A stretch of 64,000 bases of DNA from JAXMAO01 sp046350375 (GCA_046350375.1 JAXMAO010000004.1:278921-342920); one strand, 5' to 3'; shown: positions 46,770 through 58,767, counted from the first letter of the stretch. Numbers and translations: made by a program. Notes: generated by a model not told the origin, from the sequence alone.

Positions 46770-47273
46770 ATGGACGTCAGATACATCAACCCGTTCGTGA
46801 TGGCCATCCGAAACGTCTTCTCGACCATGCTCAAGGTCGAGGTCGCGGTCGATAAACCTCGCGTGAAGAAGGACGAGGCGCCGTACTCGGACGTGTCCGC
46901 GATCATCGGCTACTCCGGCGACGCCGCCGGCACCGTCATCCTCAGTTTCGATCGCACCGTGGCCGAAAAGCTCGCGTCCACCTTCGTTGGCCAGCCCGTG
47001 CAGATCGACCAGGTCGACTGCGCCGACGCCCTGGGCGAGCTGGCCAACATGGTCGCCGGAAACGCCAAGAGCCTGTTCGACGGACTCGACGTCAAGATCT
47101 CGCTGCCCAGCGTCATCGTCGGGCAAGGTCATCACGTCTCGCAGTCGAATCTCACCCCCACGCTCATCATCCCCTGCAGTTGCTCAATGGGGACGTTCTT
47201 CGTCGAAATTGGCATGAAGGTCTCGAAGGCGCTGGCGGGCGCCCCCGCGCCGGCCGCCGCCGCCCAGCGCTAG
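46770..47273 (+). CDS. CheX-like phosphatase
   Basis: The 167-residue protein starts MDVRYINPFVMAIRNVFSTML and contains SAIIGYSGDAAGTVILSFD, DALGELANMVAGNAKS and GMKVSKAL. These match the CheC/CheX/FliY phosphatase fold, whose ExxN-like helix dephosphorylates CheY-P (ELANMVAGN carries E and N). It ends in a short PA-rich tail like the one on the divergent CheY-like protein. Its role as a CheY-P phosphatase is inferred from this pairing. Confidence 0.85.
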   Translation: MDVRYINPFVMAIRNVFSTMLKVEVAVDKPRVKKDEAPYSDVSAIIGYSGDAAGTVILSFDRTVAEKLASTFVGQPVQIDQVDCADALGELANMVAGNAKSLFDGLDVKISLPSVIVGQGHHVSQSNLTPTLIIPCSCSMGTFFVEIGMKVSKALAGAPAPAAAAQR

Positions 47274-47389
47274 ACCAGCCCGCCTCCAACCCCCATCGGG
47301 CCTGCACCGGGCCCGCATCCGGCCCGGCCCGAACGCGCCTCAGGCATCACACCCGTTTCTCGCCGCTCCGCAGCCGCACGCAGCCCCGG

Positions 47390-47438
47390 TCACAATTCAT
47401 AACGCACTATAATACAACATCTTATGGCGATATTGTGA
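47390..47438. promoter_or_regulatory. TATAAT box inside an interrupted inverted repeat
   Basis: A TATAAT hexamer (47408-47413) sits in an AT-rich patch. It is flanked by inverted arms TCACAAT/CATAA (47390-47402) and TTATG/ATTGTGA (47422-47438). The arms are 7 and 5 bp, with unequal short gaps. No good -35 is visible. It is about 150 bp before the tail-anchored protein gene, in a 315-bp gap that otherwise holds nothing I recognise. Confidence 0.4.
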
Positions 47439-47588
47439 ATCGCCTCGCCGCCCGCCACGCCGCAATTCCTTCGTCCGAAAAGCTCCCCGCTTCCGATAAG
47501 ACTGTGTCTGTCCGGCACGCCGGGTTTGCACCCGCCGCGCCGGGCAGTTTTCGCGCCGCTGCCACTCTGGGGCGCAAGGAGGCGTGCC

Positions 47589-48533
47589 ATGAACGAACAA
47601 CTGCCGCGCGGCAGCGGAAGCCCGTCATCGATCCGGCCGCGAGCCGCCAGCGCCGACGTCGCCGACACGCCGGTGGGGGAATATCTCTTCGATCAACTGA
47701 CCGACAACGGCGGCCGGCGGGGCCGGGCGATGCGCACCGAGCCGGTGGCGCTGACGCTCGTCCGGGCCGACGACGACGAACCCGCCGAGCCGGTCGATGC
47801 GCCGAGCTCGGGCGCGATCCGCCTGGCCGACGACGCCGCGGTGGCGGAGCAATCCGGCACGGCGGTTCGCGACGAGTCGGCCGAGGCGATCGCCGAGTCG
47901 GTGTTGCTGGAGACGGACGACGATCCGTCGGCGCCGATTGCGCTGCCGAGCCGCGCAGACGCGACCGCGTCCGCCGCGCCGTCCACGCCGCTGCGATCGC
48001 TGGTCGAGCTGCCACCGCTGGCGCGGCCGTCACGTTTCCTGGCGCCCGACGACCCGGTGCCGAGCGAGATCGAACCGCAGCGCGAGCCGGCGAGTGCGCC
48101 CGCGGCGCTGAGCGCGTCGGCCTCGGCGACTGAATCACCTCCGCCGTCGCGCCCGATGGTCACCGTTCGCGCGACGATCGAATCGACGGCGACGACCGAG
48201 CGACGACCTGCCGCGCCGGCGACGATGAGCGGCGCCGAGATCGCGGCGCGGGTGCTGGATGCGGCGCGGTCGGGCGCGACGCCCATCAGCGAGCCGCCGG
48301 CCGCGCAGCCGAGCGCCGCCGAGACGGTCGCCGCGCCGTGTGAGACGTCGCCGCCGGCCCGCATCGGGCGCGGATCGCTGACGGCGCAGCGCGTGAGCTG
48401 GAAGCCGGGCGACCCGTTCGGCGCGACCGCGCCGCGGGCGCGGTTCCGCTGGGACCTGATGCTGTCGACCGCGTGCGGCACGGCCGCGTGCGGACTGGTG
48501 GGCATCTGGCTGCTGCGGACGCTGCTGTCGTAG
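47589..48533 (+). CDS. Disordered protein with C-terminal membrane anchor
   Basis: The 314-residue product follows a strong AAGGAGG site. It is mostly Ala/Pro/Ser/Glu-rich, low complexity and probably disordered (residues 20-280). It ends with a single hydrophobic segment, RFRWDLMLSTACGTAACGLVGIWLLRTLLS, which looks like a tail anchor. The short segment VGEYLFDQLTDNGGRRGRAM near residue 27 may be a conserved binding motif. There is no recognisable enzyme domain. Function is unknown; an adaptor at the inner membrane is a guess. Confidence 0.55.
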   Translation: MNEQLPRGSGSPSSIRPRAASADVADTPVGEYLFDQLTDNGGRRGRAMRTEPVALTLVRADDDEPAEPVDAPSSGAIRLADDAAVAEQSGTAVRDESAEAIAESVLLETDDDPSAPIALPSRADATASAAPSTPLRSLVELPPLARPSRFLAPDDPVPSEIEPQREPASAPAALSASASATESPPPSRPMVTVRATIESTATTERRPAAPATMSGAEIAARVLDAARSGATPISEPPAAQPSAAETVAAPCETSPPARIGRGSLTAQRVSWKPGDPFGATAPRARFRWDLMLSTACGTAACGLVGIWLLRTLLS

Positions 48534-48624
48534 CGAACGATTCCCGGCGGGAAAGGGCGCAGCGATTCAAGTCTATCTCGACGATCAGCCGCTGGAGTGC
48601 GCCGCGCTGGATGCGCAGGCGACG

Positions 48625-49200
48625 GTGGGGCAGATCGCGGCCCACATTCGCGACCAGGTCCGCGCCCGCGGGCGGATGGTGATGACCATTCGCGTCAACG
48701 GGCGCGAGCTGACGGCCGACGAGATCGAGCCGATGCTGGCGGCGCCGGCGGCCGACTTTGCCCGGATCGATTTTGTGACGACCGAGCCGCACGACATGGT
48801 GCTGGAGATATTGCGGCAGGCACGCGGCGCGCTGGCGGAGTCGGACGACGTGCGCCGGCGGGTGGCCGACCAGATCGCCGCGGGGCGCGTGGCGGAGGCG
48901 ATGCGCGAGCTGGGGGACTGCCTGGCGGTGTGGGGGACGACGCACGAGGCGGTCACCAAGTCGGCCGAGCTGTTGCAGATCGAACTGAACAGCATGCAGG
49001 TCGACGGGCGCAGCGCGATGGAGCGGATGGGGCGGGTGGCGGACCAGCTGCGCGGCCTGCGCGACGCGCTGTCGGCCGGCGACCTGGTGCTGACGACGGA
49101 CATCCTGCGCTACGACATGGCCGAGACGCTGGCGGAGTGGGAGCGCGTGCTGGCGGGGCTGGCGGGGCACGTGGTGGTGCGGGCGCCGGTGGGCGTGTAG
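48625..49200 (+). CDS. Unrecognised helical protein
   Basis: The 191-residue frame from GTG 48625 contains long amphipathic helices: EILRQARGALAESDDVRRRVADQIAAGRVAEAMREL and ELLQIELNSMQVDG. The codon pattern is typical of the window. The same frame continues upstream with IQVYLDDQPLECAALDAQAT, which looks like a genuine beta-hairpin start. A non-standard ATT at 48565 behind GGGAAAGGG might be the real initiation codon. It follows the tail-anchored gene closely and may be coupled. I do not recognise the family. Confidence 0.55.
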   Translation: MGQIAAHIRDQVRARGRMVMTIRVNGRELTADEIEPMLAAPAADFARIDFVTTEPHDMVLEILRQARGALAESDDVRRRVADQIAAGRVAEAMRELGDCLAVWGTTHEAVTKSAELLQIELNSMQVDGRSAMERMGRVADQLRGLRDALSAGDLVLTTDILRYDMAETLAEWERVLAGLAGHVVVRAPVGV

Positions 49201-49248
49201 CGCGACCGTAACGGGGTTGTCACATCCAGACCATCGCCGGTGAGAAGA

Positions 49249-49267
49249 CACGGGCTGAAAGCCCGTG
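49249..49267. repeat. Short palindrome, CACGGGCT-GAA-AGCCCGTG
   Basis: An 8-bp perfect stem with a GAA loop, followed by CCACCCA. The same palindrome occurs at 58749-58767, and a related stem at 53713-53729. It lies in the 145-bp gap between two converging genes. Confidence 0.85.
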
Positions 49268-49345
49268 CCACCCAGGAAATGGCCCGTGGCAGCGGATCAA
49301 TCGCGCGTTGCCGGCCAAGCGTCGCCCAGCCCGGCCGGCGGGGCG

Positions 49346-50293
49346 TTACAGATTATCTGCGAGAAAGCCGAGCAGCTCGCCGCGGTAGAGCTGCGCGAAC
49401 GGGCTGTACCAGATGGCCGCGCCGAAGTGCTCCATGCCGGGGATTTCGCACAACTGGTGAGCCTGGCCGGCGGAGTCGAGCGCCGCGTCCAGCCGGTGCG
49501 CCTGGTCGATCGGCACCAGTGCATCGAGCGTTCCGTGAATGGTGAGGACGGCCGGTCCGTCGGCGCGGACGTAGTGCACCGGGCTGGCCTGTTCGCGCAG
49601 GCTGCCGGCGTCGGCGAGCGGCACGCCCAGAAAGGCCTCGACGGTGGAGATCTGCCACGGCAGGGCGGACGACTCGTCGATGGTGAAGTCGGTCGGCCCG
49701 GCGATGTTGACGATGGCGCGGACGCCGGGGGCCGGGCCTGCGGGCAGTGCGGGGTCGAAGACACTCACGTCGCTCGCCAGGCCGGCCAATAACGTGAGCG
49801 TCGAGCCGGCCGAAACCCCGAGCAGGCCGATGCTGTGGTCGTCGATGCCGTAGTCGGCGGCGTGGGCGCGGAGGAAGGTGAGCGCCTCGAGCAGGTCTGC
49901 GACCGGGTGCGGGAAGGTTCCGCCGGCATCGACCAGGCGATAGCGAATGGCGGCGGCGACGAAGCCGTTGGCGGCCAGGTCGAAGGCGAACTCGGCGACG
50001 TCGGCGGGCGAGCCGCTGTCCCACGAGCCGCCGTGGACGACGATCACCAGCGGCCGGGCGGTGGCGGCGGCGAGCGGGCGGTAGAGATCGAGGTCGAGCG
50101 AGCCGGTGTCGCGCTGGGCGTAGACGATTCCGCTGGTGATGCCGACCGAGGCGCCGGCGTTGACGATGGCCGCGCCGGCCAGCCGCAGGGGGAGCAGGTC
50201 GTCGGCGGAGCGGCAGCCGAGCAGTGCGGCGGCCAGCAGGGGGGCGGCGAGCAGCGGGGCGAGAGCGGCGCGGCGGATGAGCGCGGGGGTCAT
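49346..50293 (-). CDS. Alpha/beta-hydrolase lipoprotein (esterase)
   Basis: The 315-residue product (ATG 50293) has a lipobox signal LLAAALLGC. An alpha/beta-hydrolase core has VIVVHGGSW (oxyanion), LLGVSAGSTL (GxSxG nucleophile), an IVNIAGPTDF strand, TIHGTLDALVPIDQA (acid) and GMEHFG (His). The pattern fits the BD-FAE/carboxylesterase branch. It is probably anchored in a membrane and hydrolyses an ester or carbohydrate ester outside the cytoplasm. It is converged on by the unknown gene and flanked by a divergent RHH operon. Confidence 0.85.
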   Translation of the reverse strand: MTPALIRRAALAPLLAAPLLAAALLGCRSADDLLPLRLAGAAIVNAGASVGITSGIVYAQRDTGSLDLDLYRPLAAATARPLVIVVHGGSWDSGSPADVAEFAFDLAANGFVAAAIRYRLVDAGGTFPHPVADLLEALTFLRAHAADYGIDDHSIGLLGVSAGSTLTLLAGLASDVSVFDPALPAGPAPGVRAIVNIAGPTDFTIDESSALPWQISTVEAFLGVPLADAGSLREQASPVHYVRADGPAVLTIHGTLDALVPIDQAHRLDAALDSAGQAHQLCEIPGMEHFGAAIWYSPFAQLYRGELLGFLADNL

Positions 50294-50352
50294 GGGGTCC
50301 TCATGGCCGTCCATTGTAAGGCCTGATGGGGCGAGCTGTTAGCGGGCGGCGG

Positions 50353-50397
50353 TTGACAACACTCCTGCGAGAGTGTATTAGACTCTGATAAGAGTGT
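50353..50397 (+). promoter_or_regulatory. Promoter and operator of the RHH-cysteine dioxygenase operon
   Basis: TTGACA (50353-50358), a 17-base spacer and TATTAG (50376-50381) form a good sigma-70 promoter. Inside the spacer lies a perfect 6-bp inverted repeat, ACACTC/GAGTGT (50359-50364, 50371-50376). A second repeat ACTCT-GATA-AGAGT lies just after the -10 (50382-50395). The GAGTGT half-site recurs at 50392. Such operator placement suits repression by the first gene's RHH product. Confidence 0.75.
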
Positions 50398-50416
50398 ACC
50401 CCCAAGGAGCCGTTCC

Positions 50417-50659
50417 ATGCCCAGGCCGCGTCCGAAGCGATCCGCCGCGCCGGTCACGCTCAAGATTCCGCGTGAGCTGTTTGACACGCTGACCCGGCTG
50501 ATTGCCGGCACCGGCTTTCGCAGCGTGACCGAGTTTGCCATCTACGTGCTGCGCGACCTTGCCGCCGGCGGCAAGCTCGACTCGCCGGACCACGGGCTGA
50601 CCGATCGCGAGGTCGAGCTGGTTCGAAAGCGCCTGGCGGCGCTGGGCTACATCGACTGA
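50417..50659 (+). CDS. Ribbon-helix-helix (CopG-like) regulator
   Basis: The 80-residue product has VTLKIPRELFDTLTRLIAGTGFRSVTEFAIYVLRDL, a beta-strand followed by two helices, as in CopG/MetJ-type DNA-binding proteins. It starts after AAGGAG. An 11-bp gap separates it from cysteine dioxygenase. The promoter carries two inverted repeats suited to a dimer of this fold, so it probably autoregulates the operon. There is no partner toxin, and the fusion to a sulfur gene argues against a toxin-antitoxin role. Confidence 0.8.
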   Translation: MPRPRPKRSAAPVTLKIPRELFDTLTRLIAGTGFRSVTEFAIYVLRDLAAGGKLDSPDHGLTDREVELVRKRLAALGYID

Positions 50660-50670
50660 GGAGCGTTCAC

Positions 50671-51441
50671 ATGCCGGCACTTCTGGAGAGTTCAGCGCGC
50701 CCGGTTGAGTCTTGCGCACCCCGTCTGTCAAACCGCGGGTCGCGGCTCGATCGCCTGCTGGCGGCGCTCGATCAATTTGCGGATCCGATTCCGCTCGCGG
50801 CGCTGAAGCGGCTGCTGGCGGCACATCCGGTGCGCGTCGCGGACCTGGCGCGGTACGTTCGATTCGGCGCCCCGACCTACCGACGCAACCTGGTTCGCCG
50901 CGGCCCGGGGTATGAGGCGCTGGTGCTCTGCTGGCGCAGCGGACAGCGGAGTCCGATTCACGATCATCGCGGATCGGCCTGTGCGCTGCGCGTCGTGGCG
51001 GGCGTGGCCACCGAGACACTCTTCGCTCGCAGCGCGGCGGGGCTGGTCTATCCGCTCAGCACCGCGCGGCTGGCGGCGGGGCGGGTGCGCGGTTCGTACG
51101 ACCATGACATGCACCAGCTGGGCAATCTCGAGCGGCCGGGGCGCGCGCTGGTGACGCTGCACGTCTATTCGCCGCCGCTGGCGGGAATGCGCACGCATGT
51201 CCTGGGCGATTGCGTGCGCGGCGAGTATCGCGACGTGGTCGAGGCGGTCGCGGCCGGGCCGCCGGCGCCGCCGCGGCGGACGGCGCGGCAGGCGCACCGG
51301 GTCGCCGCCGTTCGCGCCCGCGCGGCATGCCGAGTCACCATCGCAACCGCGCAGGCGCCGCCGTCAGTGGGTCGCGCCCGACCGCGATCGGGTGACAGAC
51401 TGGCTGCAGCGCGTCGGCGGCCAGCAGGGCCGACACCGTGA
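50671..51441 (+). CDS. Cysteine dioxygenase
   Basis: The 256-residue enzyme oxidises cysteine to cysteine sulfinate with O2 and Fe(II). The cupin signature PIHDHRGSACALRVVAG gives H97 and H99. The third iron ligand is H148 (YDHDMHQLGN), and H164 and Y166 follow in TLHVYSPPL. C104 stands seven residues after H97, where the mammalian enzyme has its crosslinking Cys93, and Y166 is at the position of Tyr157. The C-terminal about 60 residues are low-complexity. The stop overlaps the flavoprotein start (GTGA). Confidence 0.88.
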   Translation: MPALLESSARPVESCAPRLSNRGSRLDRLLAALDQFADPIPLAALKRLLAAHPVRVADLARYVRFGAPTYRRNLVRRGPGYEALVLCWRSGQRSPIHDHRGSACALRVVAGVATETLFARSAAGLVYPLSTARLAAGRVRGSYDHDMHQLGNLERPGRALVTLHVYSPPLAGMRTHVLGDCVRGEYRDVVEAVAAGPPAPPRRTARQAHRVAAVRARAACRVTIATAQAPPSVGRARPRSGDRLAAARRRPAGPTP

Positions 51442-52814
51442 CCGCGGTCGACGTGGCGATCGTCGGCGGTGGGGCGTCCGGGGTGATTCTGGCCGCGCAC
51501 CTGCTGCGCGGCTGCGACCTGGCCGCGGCGCGGCTGGCGCTGATCGACGACAGCGGTCGCTTCGGCCGCGGCGTCGCCTATGGCACCGACTGTCCGCATC
51601 ACCTGCTGAACGTGCCGGCCGGCCGGATGAGCGCGTGGCCGGACGATCCGCTGCATTTTCTCCGCTGGGCGCAGCAGCGCGACGCGTCAGTCGGCCCGCA
51701 CGATTTTCTGCCGCGGCCGCTGTATGGCGCGTATCTCCAGGCGCTGCTCGCCGATGCATCGCGCGGCGACGGACGGCTGCGACTGGTGGTCGATCGCGCG
51801 GTCGGGCTGCGGCCGGGCGACGGCGGCGGCGTCGAGCTGTGGCTGGCGAGCGGCGAGCGGCTGGCGTCGCGGCGGGTGGTGCTGGCGCTGGGGAACGCGG
51901 CGCCGGGCGCGGGCGTGCTGCCCGATGCGCGATTCGCCGAATCGCGGCGCTACGTGTCGAGCGCCTGGTCGGCGGCGGCGCTGGCCGATCTGCGCGGCGA
52001 CGAGTCGATGCTGCTGCTGGGCAGCGGGCTGACGGCGGTGGACGTGGTCGCGGAGCTGGCGGCGCGGCGGCATGCGGGAACGGTGCACGCGGTGTCGCGG
52101 CACGGGCTGCTGCCGGCGGCGCACGGAGACGGGCCGATCGAGCCGGCGGCGGCGGTGGTGGGCGCGGGCAGGGGGGTGGGCGAGGCGTTGCGGGCGCTGC
52201 GGGTGGCGGCGCGGGCGGCGATGGCCCGCGGCGAAGAGTGGCGCGGCGTCTTCGACGGCGTACGTCCGGTGACGCAGGCGGTGTGGCGAGCGTGGTCGGC
52301 CGATTCGCGGCGGCAGTTTCTTCGGCACGCGCGGGCATTCTGGGATGTGCACCGTCACCGCGTGGCGCCGCGGGTGGCGGGCCTTCTTGAGGAGTGGCTG
52401 TCGGCCGGCCGGCTGGTGGTGCACGCGGGTCGGCTGCGGGCGGTGGTCGAAGCGGGCGCGGGGGCGGAGGCGACGGTCGTGCCGCGTGGCGGGGGGGCGG
52501 AGCGCGTGCTGCGGGTGGAACGGGTGATCAACTGCACCGGTCCGGCGACGGATGTGGCCCGCAGCGCGGATCCGCTGGTTCGAAGCCTGGTGGCCGGCGG
52601 ACTGATGGTGGCGGACGGGCTGGGGCTGGGGCCGAGCGTGGATGTGAACGGGGCGTTGATCGGGCGCGGCGGCGCGGCGTCGGCGGAGATTTTCGCGATC
52701 GGGCCGCTGTGCCGGGCCGAGGCGTGGGAGTGCACCGCGGTGCCGGACATTCGGGTGGCGGCGGCGGAGCTGGCGGAGCGGCTGGCGGCGAAATCACGGA
52801 CCGTCGGCGCTTGA
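51438..52814 (+). CDS. COG4529-type FAD/NAD(P)-binding protein
   Basis: The 458-residue flavoprotein begins with VDVAIVGGGASGVILAAHLL (Rossmann, FAD) and has GRGVAYGTDCPHHLLNVPAGRMSAW, typical of the COG4529 family. A second nucleotide site is at SMLLLGSGLTAVDVVAEL. The FAIGPLCRAEAWECTAVPDIR end region closes the FAD domain. Enzymes of this class are often uncharacterised flavin oxidoreductases or monooxygenases. It is translationally coupled to cysteine dioxygenase, so a role in sulfur amino acid oxidation is plausible but unproven. Confidence 0.82.
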   Translation: MTAVDVAIVGGGASGVILAAHLLRGCDLAAARLALIDDSGRFGRGVAYGTDCPHHLLNVPAGRMSAWPDDPLHFLRWAQQRDASVGPHDFLPRPLYGAYLQALLADASRGDGRLRLVVDRAVGLRPGDGGGVELWLASGERLASRRVVLALGNAAPGAGVLPDARFAESRRYVSSAWSAAALADLRGDESMLLLGSGLTAVDVVAELAARRHAGTVHAVSRHGLLPAAHGDGPIEPAAAVVGAGRGVGEALRALRVAARAAMARGEEWRGVFDGVRPVTQAVWRAWSADSRRQFLRHARAFWDVHRHRVAPRVAGLLEEWLSAGRLVVHAGRLRAVVEAGAGAEATVVPRGGGAERVLRVERVINCTGPATDVARSADPLVRSLVAGGLMVADGLGLGPSVDVNGALIGRGGAASAEIFAIGPLCRAEAWECTAVPDIRVAAAELAERLAAKSRTVGA

Positions 52815-52930
52815 GCGGGCAGAATCAGCGGTTCGCGGGGCCTACAACTGTCTGTGTCAGGCGAAGATCGGCGCAAATGCTCGCCGTGGGACGACGCGGG
52901 CCTATCGGCGCGGCGCGCGGCGGGTCTATG

Positions 52931-52966
52931 GAGAAAGAGGCACACCTCGCCTTGCTCGCAAGGAGA
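52931..52966 (+). promoter_or_regulatory. Duplicated leader before lipoprotein A
   Basis: The block GAGAAAGAGGCACACC followed by CGCCTTGCTCGC and AGGAG recurs at 53301-53342 before lipoprotein B, with small changes. It lies just before the start codons and probably includes the ribosome-binding region. Confidence 0.55.
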
Positions 52967-52973
52967 AGAAACG

Positions 52974-53255
52974 ATGTTTCGGTTCCTGTCGCCGCGGATG
53001 CTGCTGGCAGCGGGCCTGCTGGCGTGCGGCCTGCTCTCGACCGGCTGCCATCATGGTCATCATCGCTGCCGCGAGTCGCGCGTGTTCGGGCGCGTGGCGC
53101 GTGCATCATGTGCTGCATGGTCACGGCCGGCATCACTGACCGGCCCGGTTTCATCACGCTGTCCCAATCCATCGACTGAATGCGCCCACGGCGCGGTCCG
53201 AGATTCGCGGCCCGCGCGGCGGCGCTGCGCGCGAAACAATCGGCGGTGCGAATAG
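52974..53255 (+). CDS. Small His-rich lipoprotein A, possibly frameshifted
   Basis: The frame gives MFRFLSPRMLLAAGLLACG and lipobox LLSTGC, followed by HHGHHRC. The rest (to residue 93) does not look coding: high Arg/Ser/Pro, no pattern. In the +1 frame the sequence would read VHHVLHGHGRHH and stop at 53139. Removing one base near 53097 would therefore yield a short His-rich lipoprotein of about 54 residues, like lipoprotein B. Its leader matches that of B. The function is unknown; metal binding by the His clusters is possible. Confidence 0.5.
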   Translation: MFRFLSPRMLLAAGLLACGLLSTGCHHGHHRCRESRVFGRVARASCAAWSRPASLTGPVSSRCPNPSTECAHGAVRDSRPARRRCARNNRRCE

Positions 53256-53300
53256 GGGGCGCAGGCGCCTGACTAACCATCGGCACGGGCGCGGGTCCAG

Positions 53301-53342
53301 GAGAATGAGAGGCACACCGATCGCCTTTCGCGTACACAGGAG
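53301..53342 (+). promoter_or_regulatory. Duplicated leader before lipoprotein B
   Basis: GAGAATGAGAGGCACACC, then CGCCTTTCGCG and AGGAG directly precede lipoprotein B. It matches the leader of lipoprotein A at 52931-52966, showing the two small genes share an origin. Confidence 0.55.
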
Positions 53343-53348
53343 TGTGCA

Positions 53349-53660
53349 ATGTCTTTTGTCCGATTCTCACGCGGCTCGCTGTTGACGGCGGTGGCCGCCG
53401 GCGCGCTGGCGCTCACGACGGGATGCCATCATCGCCACGGGTATGTGAGCGAGACCTACGTTTCCGCCGGTCCGGACTATGTCGAGCCGCCGCCGGTGTA
53501 TGCGGCCCCGCCGCCGCCGCCGCCGCCGGCGTACTACGTGGCGCCGCCGCGGCCGGTGCCGATCTTCCGGCCGGCCCCATGCCCGCCGCCGCGGCCGTAC
53601 TTCTACGGCTACCGGCACGAGCGGTATCGCCGGCATCACCATCATCACGACGACGACTAG
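53349..53660 (+). CDS. Small proline- and histidine-rich lipoprotein B
   Basis: The 103-residue product has a lipobox ALALTTGC, Cys25, then HHRHGYV. A proline-rich middle (YAAPPPPPPPAYYVAPPRPVP) and a tail ending YRRHHHHHDDD follow. It probably sits on the outside of a membrane; the His and Asp clusters could bind metal. No homologue is recognised. It has the same leader as lipoprotein A 380 bp upstream and is followed by palindromic repeats. Confidence 0.6.
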   Translation: MSFVRFSRGSLLTAVAAGALALTTGCHHRHGYVSETYVSAGPDYVEPPPVYAAPPPPPPPAYYVAPPRPVPIFRPAPCPPPRPYFYGYRHERYRRHHHHHDDD

Positions 53661-53690
53661 ACGTCTGTCGCAGTTGAAACTTCGGGTTGT

Positions 53691-53729
53691 ACGGGCATCT
53701 TGCCCGTTCAGGACGGGCGGGACGCCCGT
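53691..53729. repeat. Two short palindromes after lipoprotein B
   Basis: ACGGGCA-TCT-TGCCCGT (53691-53707) and ACGGGCG-GGA-CGCCCGT (53713-53729) are perfect 7-bp stems, followed by GCCACCCAA. They resemble the CACGGGCT palindromes at 49249 and 58749 and lie 30-70 bp past the stop of lipoprotein B. Confidence 0.8.
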
Positions 53730-53833
53730 GCCACCCAACCCGAAGACTCAAGCGAGACCAACAACCAGTGGTTCGTCGCATTTGACTCTTCGGGTCCGGG
53801 CAGGACCCGGCGCTGCTGTGTCGCCGCCGCAGG

Positions 53834-53876
53834 GCAAAGCTGGAGCTTTGCCGTACCGGGAAGAAGGAGCTTTGCC
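53834..53876. repeat. GCAAAGCT-GG-AGCTTTGC palindrome with one 24-bp unit
   Basis: A perfect 8-bp stem with a GG loop (53834-53851) opens a unit that reads GGAGCTTTGCCGTACC then GGGAAGAA (53842-53865). A partial second copy reaches 53876. The same palindrome is repeated at 53925 and 58860. Confidence 0.85.
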
Positions 53877-53924
53877 CTAACCAAGAAAACGAATCGGACG
53901 CGACGCCGGTCGTGCTGCGAAGTG

Positions 53925-54019
53925 GCAAAGCTGGAGCTTTGCCGTACCGGGAAGAAGGAGCTTTGCCGTACCGGGAAGAAGGAGCTTTGCCGTACCGGGA
54001 AGAAGGAGCTTTGCCGTAC
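53925..54019. repeat. Tandem array of a 24-bp unit headed by the palindrome
   Basis: After the palindrome at 53925-53942, the unit GGAGCTTTGCCGTACC plus GGGAAGAA is repeated at 53933, 53957 and 53981, with a partial copy from 54005. The unit length is divisible by three, so all frames stay open through it and make spurious repeat peptides. It is in the gap between lipoprotein B and the next small gene. Confidence 0.9.
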
Positions 54020-54169
54020 GCGAGAATACGGAACGGCGCTGACTTCGGTCGGCGCCGTTTTTCATTTGTTCGCGCGCGGCGGCGACGGGCGTGGCGGGCT
54101 CGTAAACCCGGTGTGATTGCCCGGCCCGCGGTGGGGGGCTAGACTTCCGGCCTGGATTCGAGGCCGGAC

Positions 54170-54532
54170 GTGCATTCAGCGACAGAATCACCCACCAGTT
54201 CGACCCCGCCGGCGCGGCGCGCCTGGGCGGTTGCGGCCACGCTGGCGGTGGGGGCGCTGGTGATTGCGCCCTCGGTCGCGACGGTCCGGGCGGCCGCGCC
54301 ACGATTGCACGCCGCGCAATTCTCAACCGGCGGATCGGCGCGGGTCGTGAGCGTCCTGGCCGTTCTGGCCGGGGCGACGCTGGCGGTGCGGGCGCTGCTG
54401 CGACTGCGCCAGTCGGGGTTGCAGCCGAGCCTGGTGGCGTCGTCGACGCCGATGCGGCGCCGGCCGCACGCGCCGGTCACGCGCCGCGCGCTGCTGATCT
54501 CCAGCCGCCGCGGCGGACGCTGCGGTCCGTAG
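54170..54532 (+). CDS. Small membrane protein of unknown function
   Basis: The 120-residue product from GTG 54170 has two hydrophobic segments: AWAVAATLAVGALVIAPSVATV (about residues 18-39) and VVSVLAVLAGATLAVRALLRL. The C-terminal third is Arg-rich and probably cytoplasmic. No family is recognised. It lies 76 bp before secA and might be co-expressed. Confidence 0.5.
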   Translation: MHSATESPTSSTPPARRAWAVAATLAVGALVIAPSVATVRAAAPRLHAAQFSTGGSARVVSVLAVLAGATLAVRALLRLRQSGLQPSLVASSTPMRRRPHAPVTRRALLISSRRGGRCGP

Positions 54533-54608
54533 CTTCCTGCCTGCAATCCTCCCCGCTGTCTGCTGCGCGTTGGCGAACCTGTCGCTGCACTCTATTTGAG
54601 ATTCGATC

Positions 54609-58625
<4,017 letters not shown>

Positions 58626-58748
58626 CCGCGCGTCGGTGCCGGCGCGGGGGCGCCCGGCCGGCGAGGCGGCGCGCGGCGAGACGGGCCGGCTGCGGCGCGG
58701 GGGCGCGTTTCACTCGTCCGTCGCGTTAACCGGTAGTGGCCCTGGCTT

Positions 58749-58767
58749 CACGGGCTGAAAGCCCGTG
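58749..58767. repeat. Short palindrome after secA, CACGGGCT-GAA-AGCCCGTG
   Basis: The 19-bp palindrome is identical to the one at 49249-49267 and is followed by CCCCCCAA. It lies about 125 bp past the secA stop. Confidence 0.85.

Noticed and set aside
50417..50659. Antitoxin interpretation of the RHH protein
   Set aside because: No toxin gene follows; the next gene is a cysteine dioxygenase in the same operon.
53925..54019. CRISPR-like look of the 24-bp array
   Set aside because: The units are direct repeats with no spacers, and the palindrome is also found singly elsewhere; no cas genes are present.
53700..54142. Peptide-like repeats ELCRTGKKE in translated frames
   Set aside because: They come from the 24-bp DNA repeat, whose length is divisible by three; no gene start or signal supports a real protein.
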